A DNA stretch of 64,000 nucleotides, taken from positions 2,434,001 to 2,498,000 of the forward strand of contig NC_008255.1 in NCBI RefSeq assembly GCF_000014145.1, written 5' to 3'. Below are positions 8,345 through 15,882 of this stretch, piece after piece; position 1 is the stretch's first letter; every line of letters begins with the position of its first letter. The stretch comes from Cytophaga hutchinsonii ATCC 33406. Lineage in GTDB: Bacteria > Bacteroidota > Bacteroidia > Cytophagales > Cytophagaceae. The translations under genes and the position numbers were made by a program. Under the pieces are notes generated by a model. That model ran no database searches. It saw only the letters and a program-made list of their open reading frames with translations, and was not told the DNA's origin.

Positions 8345-8427
8345 AAATCACAAATAACAAAAGACAAATTCCAAACTGCTCGAACAGCCAGTATTTTTTG
8401 TTATTGGTATTTTGTTATTTGTGATTT
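8345..8427. repeat. 18-bp perfect inverted repeat with 47-nt loop
   Basis: AAATCACAAATAACAAAA (8345-8362) is exactly mirrored by TTTTGTTATTTGTGATTT (8410-8427). The right arm touches the stop codon of the pirin gene (8427-8429), and a partial third copy (TTTTTTGTTATTGG) lies inside the loop. It may serve as a terminator for the pirin gene. Confidence 0.65.
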
Positions 8428-9299
8428 CAAACTGTCATTGGCACTTCCATCAACAGAAACTCTGATGCGGAATCCGCTTTAATACTTACCTGTTCTACGT
8501 TCCAGATACCATAACCATCCCGTGCGTTTAATATCTGGTTATTCACAGTAATGCTGCCATTCAGATTGAATACATACAACCCGTTTACTTTATCTTTCAT
8601 TTTATAAACCTGTGTATGATTGGCATCAAATTGGGCTAAATGAAACCAGGCATGCTGATGAATCCATACGCCGGCATCTTCCGGGTCTGGTGAAAGTATC
8701 TGCTGAAATGTATTATGCCGGTGGGCCCGTTGTAAGGTAATCTGGTCGTACCGAGGCGTCACATTTTTTTTATCCGGAAACACCCAGATCTGTAAAAACT
8801 TCACCTGCTTATCGGCATTCTTATTATACTCGCTGTGTTGAATGCCGGTGCCGGCAGACATTACCTGTACATCTCCATTACGGATAACCGTAACATTACC
8901 CATACTGTCCTTATGCTCCAGATCTCCTTCCAGCGGAATGCTGATGATTTCCATGTTGTCATGCGGATGTGTTCCAAAACCTTTTCCACCGGAAACAACA
9001 TCATCATTTAATACACGCAGCACTCCGAAGTGCATGCGTTCGGGATTGTAATAATTTGCAAAACTGAATGTATGTTTGCTGTGCAGCCACCCATGATTCG
9101 CGTCTCCGCGTGTTTCAGCTTTATGCAGTACAGCATTTTCCATATGTGTTGATTGAGTATTGGGAATATGATTGAATCCTAAAATTTCAAGTTCCTTGAG
9201 TTCATCGATATTGTTCTGCATAACGTTACCCATTGCAGATGCGGCTACAAACATACCTGTACCCATCAATCCTTTTTTTATAAAGTCATTTCTATTCAT
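8427..9299 (-). CDS. Exported pirin-family protein
   Basis: A 290-residue bicupin of the pirin/YhhW group. The N-terminal cupin has the metal ligands in GTHPHDNMEIISIPLEGDLE and HSEYN, preceded by the typical HGWLHSKHTFSFANYYNPER. Cytosolic pirins bind iron and some act as quercetinases. Unusually this one starts with a leader-like segment (NRNDFIKKGLMGTGMFVAAS) resembling a twin-arginine signal but with only one Arg, so it may be exported. Function unproven. Confidence 0.88.
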   Translation of the reverse strand: MNRNDFIKKGLMGTGMFVAASAMGNVMQNNIDELKELEILGFNHIPNTQSTHMENAVLHKAETRGDANHGWLHSKHTFSFANYYNPERMHFGVLRVLNDDVVSGGKGFGTHPHDNMEIISIPLEGDLEHKDSMGNVTVIRNGDVQVMSAGTGIQHSEYNKNADKQVKFLQIWVFPDKKNVTPRYDQITLQRAHRHNTFQQILSPDPEDAGVWIHQHAWFHLAQFDANHTQVYKMKDKVNGLYVFNLNGSITVNNQILNARDGYGIWNVEQVSIKADSASEFLLMEVPMTV

Positions 9300-9410
9300 A
9301 AAAACGCTGTTTTATTCTCAGATATTCGGATTTACACTTAATATATATGTTTAAACATACATTTAGAAGGATTTATTCCTGCTTCTTAAGAGAGCGCGGA
9401 TAAAGTCGTT

Positions 9411-9929
9411 TTATTTAATGTGCAGGTGCATCATTTTTATACACAAAGGAATCAGTCCTATGGATACGGCAATAAAAATCCCTACGCGGATATAATTTAA
9501 CACACGCCATTGATTTACGCGCTGTATCAGATCAGCGGCAGTGTCCGTTACGGAAGTGATCTTCTGAAAATCCATCATGTTTGGCGCAAAGTATAGGATT
9601 GTCCATATACGCACACCAAAATGAACCGCAAACAATATCAATAAGCCAGTGCGGATCGGTTCAATCTTCCAGCAAAAAACAAGGGCTGCAATAAAGGTTA
9701 GTTCGTGGATAGAATGTATCACAATCCAGAATGTTTTCAGATCAATTCCATATTTACCCTGCAGCATAGGAAAGGATTCCGGCGGTGCTGCAGACCACGC
9801 TGGTACAAGCACTGCGGTTTCAAAAATCTGTGCACCATTCATGAGGAAATACATACCTGTTGTTATAAAAAGCCAGAGCTCTGCTCTGCTTAGATAATCC
9901 GCGGTTAGTAGATGCATGGTTTCTTTCAT
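9411..9929 (-). CDS. Multi-span membrane protein in operon with MarR regulator
   Basis: A 172-residue protein with four predicted membrane helices (about 17-40, 67-86, 90-113 and 145-168) and short loops. No family recognised. Its ATG overlaps the stop of the MarR-type gene (ATGA), so the two are translationally coupled; the regulator probably controls it. An envelope or efflux-related role is a guess. Confidence 0.7.
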   Translation of the reverse strand: MKETMHLLTADYLSRAELWLFITTGMYFLMNGAQIFETAVLVPAWSAAPPESFPMLQGKYGIDLKTFWIVIHSIHELTFIAALVFCWKIEPIRTGLLILFAVHFGVRIWTILYFAPNMMDFQKITSVTDTAADLIQRVNQWRVLNYIRVGIFIAVSIGLIPLCIKMMHLHIK

Positions 9930-10393
9930 TTTGCATTTAATTTTAGTGTAACATCAGCCATAATAGCCGTGGCCGACTGAAAATAGTTCTCAATAATTTT
10001 AAGCTCTTTTTCGGTAAAAGATTCAAGCAGCTCAATCGTCCGTTGCTGAAGTTCTGAAAAGATTGGTTCCAGTAATTTCATTGTATTAACTACGTTTGGA
10101 ACAAGAATCACTTTTCTTCTGTCTGTTTTATCAAACTGACGTTTAACTAATTTTTTCTTTTCAAGCCGGTCAATCAGGCCCGTAACGGCACCTGTTGTTA
10201 AGCCGGTAAAAGCAGCCAGTTCCCCGGCCGTAACCTGCTCCTGCTCGATGATAAACCCCAGGTATTTATGATCCGTACCTGAAAGCCCTGCCTTACGGGC
10301 AATGGCTTCATGCATCCATATAGACGTATCGGAATATCTTCTGCTTAATTCCCTGAACTGATCTATAAGTACCTTATTTGTTTTTTTAGACAT
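9926..10393 (-). CDS. MarR-family transcriptional regulator
   Basis: A 155-residue winged-helix regulator. Visible parts are the dimer helix at the N-terminus, the helix-turn-helix (TAGELAAFTGLTTGAVTGLI), the wing RLEKKKLVKRQFDKTDRRKV with the family DxRR motif, and a C-terminal dimerisation helix. MarR proteins repress their own operons and release on binding phenolic or hydrophobic ligands. The promoter and direct repeats in front of it support autoregulation. Confidence 0.92.
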   Translation of the reverse strand: MSKKTNKVLIDQFRELSRRYSDTSIWMHEAIARKAGLSGTDHKYLGFIIEQEQVTAGELAAFTGLTTGAVTGLIDRLEKKKLVKRQFDKTDRRKVILVPNVVNTMKLLEPIFSELQQRTIELLESFTEKELKIIENYFQSATAIMADVTLKLNAK

Positions 10394-10397
10394 CTTA

Positions 10398-10424
10398 TAT
10401 CTTAGTAATTAATTATCTTAGTTA
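10398..10424. promoter_or_regulatory. Direct repeats, candidate MarR operator
   Basis: TATCTTAGTAA (10398-10408) and TATCTTAGTTA (10414-10424) repeat with a 16-nt period between the -7 element and the MarR start codon. The position fits an autoregulatory site. Confidence 0.45.
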
Positions 10425-10454
10425 CAAAGATATTAATTTTATATACATATGCAA
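10425..10454 (-). promoter_or_regulatory. Bacteroidota-type promoter of the marR operon
   Basis: Read on the minus strand: TTG (10454-10452), a 19-nt spacer and TATCTTTG (10432-10425), an exact match to TTG/TAnnTTTG. It ends 31 nt before the start codon. Confidence 0.7.
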
Positions 10455-10502
10455 CATGCATGTATTTTCCTTGAGTTATTAAAAATTACCTATATTCATT
10501 GT

Positions 10503-11807
10503 ATGAAACGTTTGTTAAGTCTCTATTTAGTATTATCCGGTTTTTTACTTCATGCTCAAACGGTAAAAGAACTCAAAACAGTTGCAAGTAGTTTTAGTGA
10601 AATGGCAAAAATTCCGGCGGGGTCATTTTTAAAACATGAATATTCGTTTCTGAACATTCAACCAACAAAACAAGATACCAATCTACTGTTTTGCATTCAT
10701 CCTGAAGCAACTATAACCAAAGTAACTACGTCATTTTATATTTCAACGCATGAAGTAACAAATGCAGAATACAGGCAATTTATTGTATGGGTAACAGATT
10801 CGCTGATAAAAAACAACATTACTTTTGATACGGTCTTTTACCGCTACACAACTCCATCCGGAAAATCAACACGTATTTCCATTGTGCCGGATACAATGAA
10901 CCGGGTGCTGCGGGATATGTTCGGGTACTGCAACCTGAATTACTATACGCATAAAGAATTTATTTCTTTTCCAACAACCAACATTTCCTGGCATCAGGCA
11001 CAGGCTTATATCCATTGGTTAAACAACCGCATGCTTGAATTGTTAAAGAAAAATCACGTACCAACTACAGACTGGGGAAAATACAGACTTCCGGAAGCAT
11101 TGGAGTGGGAATACGCTGCCATGATCGTGGAGAAAAATGGCGACTGGTTCAATCAAAGAAATCCGGATGCGTATAACATTTACGGATGGCTGGATTATCC
11201 GCTTACAACAAAAGAAGGTCTTTATAAAGCAAATTTCGGATTGATCAGGGACCTGAATCATATGGTGATCAAAGCGCGTTGGGATGACAATTACGATGCA
11301 CTTGCTCCCGTTAAAAAATATGTTCCTTCTTTAATGGGGTTATATGATCTTTCCGGCAATGTATCAGAATGGACGAATACCTCTATCTCTTTAGATTCGC
11401 TCAATAAATTTTATGCGGGATACTACAGCAATCTATTGCAGACAAAATATCAACATCTGTTTGAAGAACTATTAAAACCAGCACCCGACTGGAAAAAATT
11501 TGATGCCTTTAAAGCGGAATCGGTTCGTGGCAGATATGACGCGCAGGCACAGCAATACTGGTTTAATGAATATGTTATACGTGTTAAAGAGATGGAAAAT
11601 TACAACAGAAGTATTTTATCCAGAATATCCGATGGCATGCTTGTGAAGGGCGGCTCATGGGATAACCCGCCTGTTTATATGATTAATACATGCAGTCAGG
11701 TACTTTCTAAAAATTTCACAACACCGCAAACCGGTTTTAGAGTTGCGCTCACCTTAGAGCCAGCATTTGAAAAATTACTGGGCAGTTATTTGACAGGCCA
11801 AAAATAA
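10503..11807 (+). CDS. Secreted SUMF1/formylglycine-generating-enzyme-like protein (GldK/GldJ type)
   Basis: A 434-residue protein with a signal peptide (MKRLLSLYLVLSGFLLHAQ) and the SUMF1/FGE-sulfatase fold: FYISTHEVTNAEYRQFI near residue 80, RLPEALEWEYAAM in the centre, YDLSGNVSEWTN and the C-terminal KGGSWDNPP with GFRVALTLE. In Bacteroidota this fold is used by the gliding/T9SS proteins GldJ and GldK as a structural module rather than as an enzyme. No lipobox is present, unlike those lipoproteins, so this is a paralogue. The ATG at 10503 is chosen because it begins the signal peptide. Confidence 0.82.
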   Translation: MKRLLSLYLVLSGFLLHAQTVKELKTVASSFSEMAKIPAGSFLKHEYSFLNIQPTKQDTNLLFCIHPEATITKVTTSFYISTHEVTNAEYRQFIVWVTDSLIKNNITFDTVFYRYTTPSGKSTRISIVPDTMNRVLRDMFGYCNLNYYTHKEFISFPTTNISWHQAQAYIHWLNNRMLELLKKNHVPTTDWGKYRLPEALEWEYAAMIVEKNGDWFNQRNPDAYNIYGWLDYPLTTKEGLYKANFGLIRDLNHMVIKARWDDNYDALAPVKKYVPSLMGLYDLSGNVSEWTNTSISLDSLNKFYAGYYSNLLQTKYQHLFEELLKPAPDWKKFDAFKAESVRGRYDAQAQQYWFNEYVIRVKEMENYNRSILSRISDGMLVKGGSWDNPPVYMINTCSQVLSKNFTTPQTGFRVALTLEPAFEKLLGSYLTGQK

Positions 11808-11845
11808 ATACAGCTACTTCAGATAACCGGCACAATTTAATGTGT

Positions 11846-12062
11846 CTATACCGTGGTAAAAAGAGGCCTGTATTTCTCCTGATACATACTTCCTCCTGCA
11901 TACTGGTTACCTACATCAATACCTGCTGTACCGCCCAATCTCGGGTACAATCCTATACTACCCCTGTTTACCGGTTGTTCCCAAAACACATGCATTGCAG
12001 TTATCAGGCGGTGCTTTTCCGTTAGCAACGCCTGCACAATCCAGAAGCAGCTCTGCTCCCAT
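11846..12062 (-). pseudogene. Decayed Cys-rich repeat modules of a T9SS-type secreted protein
   Basis: On the minus strand, 12062-11958 reads DCAGVANGKAPPDNCNACVL then GTTGKQG and a stop. A neighbouring frame then reads LGGTAGIDVGNQYAGGS. Both resemble the tandem modules (DC.G...G.A..D.C..C.GG.TG) placed before sorting domains in large Bacteroidota surface proteins; the gene at the right edge carries TDCAGVINGKAARDVCNVCS. The modules are split by frameshift and stop, and no signal peptide or sorting domain remains. I read this as a gene relic; a 34-codon ORF starting at 12062 is formally open. Confidence 0.5.
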
Positions 12063-12075
12063 GAGTGAGTACGTA

Positions 12076-13458
12076 TTACTTCAATTCGGGTAACGCGATT
12101 CCTTTGATCTTGCGGTACAAATCAACGGCATAAATATCAGTCATACCAGAAATGAAATCGATCACTGATTGCAGTTTCAGATATAAGTCTTCTCCCTGAT
12201 ACACAAATTGCGGAGGCAATAATTGCAGCAGCTTTTCTGCATTCGGCCTGTCTGGATACAACACAGCAGGAATAAATTCTTCCAGCAAGCCGCCTAATAT
12301 TTTATACCCGGCCAATTCAATTTCTACAACTGAACGGTAATTATAAATTTCTTTAATTGAAATTTCTTTCAGTGTATTAAACGGAACCGCTATCTCCGGA
12401 TTTAAATCGTCGGTTAAGCTTTTTTCATATTTGCCTTCTAAAATTTCCTGCTGATTTTTCCAGAACACATCCACACAATTCTCAAGCAGCAGATTGATGA
12501 CGGTAGCACGCAGATAAGCAATCTTCTGATTTGGGTCAACTATTTTTTCTACTACTCTTTTTGCTTTTGAAAGCGTATGTGTTCCTTCTTCAGGGAAAAA
12601 AGTAAGCAACCCATCGATCGCTTTTTCAAGTGAAATAATCTTTAAGCGGTATGCATCTTCCCAATCGATAATCTGATAACAGATATCGTCTGCCGCTTCA
12701 ACCAGGTAAACAAAGGGATGGCGTGCATAGGCGATCTGTTCATCTGTTGAGATAGAGATCAGATCAAATTCAGAAACGATCTTTTGAAAAGTCTCTTTTT
12801 CAGAATCAAAAAAACCATACTTCTTTCTGTGCAGGATTTCTTTCTGATGTCCGGCGCGTGCTTCACACGGATACTTTATCATCGACGCAATGGTTGTATA
12901 TGTTAAGCGCATACCGCCTCCGGAGTTCTCATTGAATGGATGCGTAAGCAATCGCAAGCCATTGGCATTACCTTCAAAATGTATCAGATCGGCGTATTGA
13001 TTTTCAGATACTTTTTGTTTTAAAATATAGGTTTCTTCTTTGGAGAGCTGTTTAAAATAAGCAGAGATTGCTTTTTCACCGGAATGGCCAAACGGCGGAT
13101 TGCCTATATCGTGTGCCAGACAAGCTGCAGAAATGACAGAACCTAATTCATAATTATAGAAGCGTTGAAAATCTTCGTCTTCTTTATGATATGCTTTGGC
13201 AATCCGCTGACCAATCATGCTGCCGATGCTTCTTCCCACACAGGCAACTTCCAGGCTATGTGTTAAACGGTTGTGTACAAAGATGCTTCCGGGCAATGGA
13301 AAAACCTGTGTTTTATTCTGCAGCCGTCTAAAGGCAGATGAAAAGATCAAGCGGTCGTAATCCCGCTGATACGGATTGCGTATAGAGTCCGGATCGATAT
13401 CTAACCTACCTTCTGCACCCAACCGTTTAGGGCTGTATAATTTTTTCCAATCCAGCAT
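12076..13458 (-). CDS. dgt: Deoxyguanosinetriphosphate triphosphohydrolase-like protein
   Basis: A 460-residue HD-domain dNTP triphosphohydrolase, hydrolysing dGTP (or other dNTPs) to the nucleoside and triphosphate. Features in order: IRNPYQRDYDRLIFSSAFRR, the HD-domain His in RLTHSLEVACVGRSIG, the HD motif LAHDIGNPPFGHSGE and the later Asp ligand region EAADDICYQIIDWEDA. Full length for the bacterial family. It stands alone, with relic DNA downstream. Family members regulate dNTP pools, and some restrict phage; nothing here points to the latter. Confidence 0.92.
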   Translation of the reverse strand: MLDWKKLYSPKRLGAEGRLDIDPDSIRNPYQRDYDRLIFSSAFRRLQNKTQVFPLPGSIFVHNRLTHSLEVACVGRSIGSMIGQRIAKAYHKEDEDFQRFYNYELGSVISAACLAHDIGNPPFGHSGEKAISAYFKQLSKEETYILKQKVSENQYADLIHFEGNANGLRLLTHPFNENSGGGMRLTYTTIASMIKYPCEARAGHQKEILHRKKYGFFDSEKETFQKIVSEFDLISISTDEQIAYARHPFVYLVEAADDICYQIIDWEDAYRLKIISLEKAIDGLLTFFPEEGTHTLSKAKRVVEKIVDPNQKIAYLRATVINLLLENCVDVFWKNQQEILEGKYEKSLTDDLNPEIAVPFNTLKEISIKEIYNYRSVVEIELAGYKILGGLLEEFIPAVLYPDRPNAEKLLQLLPPQFVYQGEDLYLKLQSVIDFISGMTDIYAVDLYRKIKGIALPELK

Positions 13459-13505
13459 ATGTATATTCGTTACAGACCTTCCGGCCTATTATCATTTTCT
13501 TTCTT

Positions 13506-14240
13506 TTAAAAAATCTTATCAAAGGTAAGTCCGTAGTTTAACAAAAATGTTTCACCACCTGTTAAATTAATTTTGTTGTAAGCAACAGCAACCGTAAGGC
13601 TCAGCCATTTTTTCAGTTTTAAATTTAATGTAGAATTTGATTTCAGAATGTAATCTTCTTTATCGGAAAATGACTGCTGCCAAAAATTCGTCGTGTTTAA
13701 AATAATCTTTTTCTTTATGATTATGGTAGATTTTATCCGCAAGGAATTACGATAAACCTGATTGATGTTTTGTTGAATATCAGCCGTTTGATAATAATCG
13801 TTGTATTCAAAAATAATACCTTCGCTTATATTCAAACTGATATACTGGCTCTCGAGTAAATCCGCTCCCAAACCAACCCCGCCCTGAAAGCGACCATTCA
13901 GTTTTAATGAATAACTTTTGTCATAACCCACGTATGACCAGGCAGACAATACTCTTGCACTGTCGTAATAATTATAATCCAGGCCAGCATAATAATCATT
14001 GTTTGTTATTCCGGTCAATTGTTTGCCATAAATCCAGCTGTATACCGAGTTGAATATGCTCGGGCCTTTCAGAATACTGAACCGGACGTTGTTATTTGAT
14101 AAGTAAGAATTAGCTGTATTCGTTTTGTTGATGATACCGGTTAAGGTAGCTTTCAAATGAAAAACGGCGGTATCTGTTCGCTGACTGTAAGAAAAAAAAA
14201 TGCTGCACAAAAACAGGAAAAGGCATGCTGTCATTCTCAT
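13506..14240 (-). CDS. Outer-membrane beta-barrel protein, DUF481-like
   Basis: A 244-residue protein with a signal peptide (MRMTACLFLFLCSIFFSYSQ reads from the third residue) and alternating polar/aromatic beta strands ending in a C-terminal Phe (LLNYGLTFDKIF), the usual outer-membrane barrel signature. Segments such as NGRFQGGVGLGADLLES recall the DUF481 group. Function unknown. I take the ATG at 14240; the frame is open to 14276. Confidence 0.65.
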   Translation of the reverse strand: MRMTACLFLFLCSIFFSYSQRTDTAVFHLKATLTGIINKTNTANSYLSNNNVRFSILKGPSIFNSVYSWIYGKQLTGITNNDYYAGLDYNYYDSARVLSAWSYVGYDKSYSLKLNGRFQGGVGLGADLLESQYISLNISEGIIFEYNDYYQTADIQQNINQVYRNSLRIKSTIIIKKKIILNTTNFWQQSFSDKEDYILKSNSTLNLKLKKWLSLTVAVAYNKINLTGGETFLLNYGLTFDKIF

Positions 14241-14304
14241 TAGTACCTGAATGCAATATGAGTTCACTCCTCTCACGCCTTTCCCTATTTGGTTTATTCA
14301 ACTG

Positions 14305-15345
14305 CTATTTTGTTTTTGATTTCTTTTTAGACACTCCGCCAGTACTGGTCTTTACCAGTGAGTCAAAGATAGGTCCATTTTTTAAGCGCAGATCATCGCG
14401 TACTAATTTGCCCGACGGTGTAAGATCATAATCAGCCCAGCCACCATACGGACTTGCTGCCGGTACAATAGCTGAAGCGGTTTCGGGCTTATCCGCAATG
14501 GACCAGTTGCAATAACTGATCTTGTGGGCATCCAGAAATTCATACCACAAAGCAGTTTCTTCCGGACTGAAATTTCCGTTACCCGATGCATCGCAGGTAC
14601 CATATTCAGTAACAAATAAGGCAATACCCATATCCAATGCTTTTTGTGCTTCATTACGCAATTCCTGCTTGTGCGTACCCGGATAAAAATGAAGGGTATA
14701 CATGATGTTCTGACGGGTGATCGGATTCGCTGCCGCCTCTGTTACCAGCTGCGACCATTGTCTTGTTCCTACCACAATAATGTTTGTTGTATCATACACA
14801 CGTATTTTTGTAATGACACCTTCTGCATACGGCTTTATGTCCTTATTCCAGGAAGTTGCCTGCAGTGGTTCATTATAAACTTCATAAATAATATTGGGAA
14901 TGTTCCCGTATTTTTTTGCCATCTCAGAAAAGAACCGTTGCGCCGCTGCAGGATTCTTCTGCGCTTCGTGGCTGTGGTAATCAATGATCACATAAATGCC
15001 TTTGGCAATAGCAGCATTCACCACTTCCATCACCTTCATTTTTTCTGTATCCGGATTTTCAAGGTATCCGTCCATTTCCACGCCCATTGCAGCACGTACT
15101 ACGGTACATTTCCAATCGTCGCGCAGCCACTTTACCACATCTGAATTGTAGTATTGCCCCATCCACTGACTCCAGAATAAAGACATGCCTCTCAGCTGAA
15201 CGGTATCACCGTACTGGCCAACCATATAATTTCCTTTTACAGACAACTTACCGTATTTTTCAACGATTGTCTTTTGTGCAAAAACCGAAGCGGAAAGTAA
15301 CATGCCTGTAAGAAGGACAAGCACTACGGATATTTTTTTAATCAT
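14305..15345 (-). CDS. GH5 endoglucanase (cellulase)
   Basis: A 346-residue secreted glycoside hydrolase family 5 enzyme. Signal peptide MIKKISVVLVLLTGMLLSAS then VFAQ. The GH5 core follows, with QLRGMSLFWSQWMGQYYN, VRAAMGVE, IDYHSHE, the acid/base E159 in YEVYNEP, HFYPGTH, and the nucleophile E247 in FVTEYGT. It resembles subfamily GH5_2 endo-1,4-glucanases. The catalytic domain fills the protein; there is no binding module and no T9SS sorting domain, so it is probably periplasmic or released by another route. The C-terminus is a short basic tail (SKKKSKTK). About 40 nt separate it from the upstream AHSA1 gene. Confidence 0.92.
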   Translation of the reverse strand: MIKKISVVLVLLTGMLLSASVFAQKTIVEKYGKLSVKGNYMVGQYGDTVQLRGMSLFWSQWMGQYYNSDVVKWLRDDWKCTVVRAAMGVEMDGYLENPDTEKMKVMEVVNAAIAKGIYVIIDYHSHEAQKNPAAAQRFFSEMAKKYGNIPNIIYEVYNEPLQATSWNKDIKPYAEGVITKIRVYDTTNIIVVGTRQWSQLVTEAAANPITRQNIMYTLHFYPGTHKQELRNEAQKALDMGIALFVTEYGTCDASGNGNFSPEETALWYEFLDAHKISYCNWSIADKPETASAIVPAASPYGGWADYDLTPSGKLVRDDLRLKNGPIFDSLVKTSTGGVSKKKSKTK

Positions 15346-15385
15346 AGAAAGATTCTTATTTATATTTTTGTGTATTCAATTGCCA

Positions 15386-15775
15386 TTATTCTTCATCTTC
15401 ATAAAATTCCTGAAGCGCGCCAAAGTATGCGCCATTCCAGCCTTCAACCATATCTTCATATGCCTCATCCGGAATATTTGTATGGCGCAGCTCCGCTGAA
15501 GTTGAATCCTGTTTATCGGGATGTAAAATAATTGTTACAATAGAAGGTTCTTCCTGATCGCCGAAATACCATTGCTGCACAATCTTTTTTCCTTCAATAA
15601 ATTCAATGTTCCGGCCTTCAATGCTTCCTCCCCACAACGAAAATTCTGATTCAGGTTCGGTTGACATAACAGCCTCTTCACCTGTCCAGAGTAACAGCGT
15701 TGTCGGAACGGTTAACGCCAGGTAAACTTCCTCCGGAGGAGCCGGAATAATATAGTACTTTTTATAATTTTTCAT
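15386..15775 (-). CDS. AHSA1/START-domain (SRPBCC) protein
   Basis: A 129-residue SRPBCC-fold protein: IIPAPPEEVYLALTVPTTLL at the N-terminus, then FSLWGGSIEGRNIEFIEGKK and the WYFGDQEE strand, and a C-terminal helix (AYEDMVEGWNGAYFGALQEF). This is the AHSA1 (activator of Hsp90 ATPase-like) pattern, a small hydrophobic-ligand-binding fold. The role is unknown. It is upstream of the GH5 gene in the same direction and may share its transcript. Confidence 0.85.
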   Translation of the reverse strand: MKNYKKYYIIPAPPEEVYLALTVPTTLLLWTGEEAVMSTEPESEFSLWGGSIEGRNIEFIEGKKIVQQWYFGDQEEPSIVTIILHPDKQDSTSAELRHTNIPDEAYEDMVEGWNGAYFGALQEFYEDEE

Positions 15776-15818
15776 TGAAACATATTAATATACTAAAGAT
15801 AAGCCTATGAACCAGCTA

Positions 15819-15860
15819 AAACAAAAAAGAACCAAATGAATATTTGATTCTTTTTTGTTT
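15819..15860 (-). terminator. Terminator hairpin of the GH10 xylanase gene
   Basis: AAACAAAAAAGAACCAAAT (15819-15837) pairs with ATTTGATTCTTTTTTGTTT (15842-15860) with a single G-T type mismatch and a 4-nt loop. It lies 23 nt downstream of the GH10 stop codon. Confidence 0.75.
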
Positions 15861-15882
15861 GAAGATATTACCTGATAAAAAA

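Noticed and set aside
11840-12025. Plus- and minus-strand frames of 61-63 codons between the FGE-like gene and dgt
   Set aside because: The minus strand is better explained by decayed Cys-rich modules in two frames; the plus-strand frame is its shadow.
12076-13458. dGTPase as an antiphage defence gene
   Set aside because: No neighbouring defence genes or mobile elements; it looks like a housekeeping copy.
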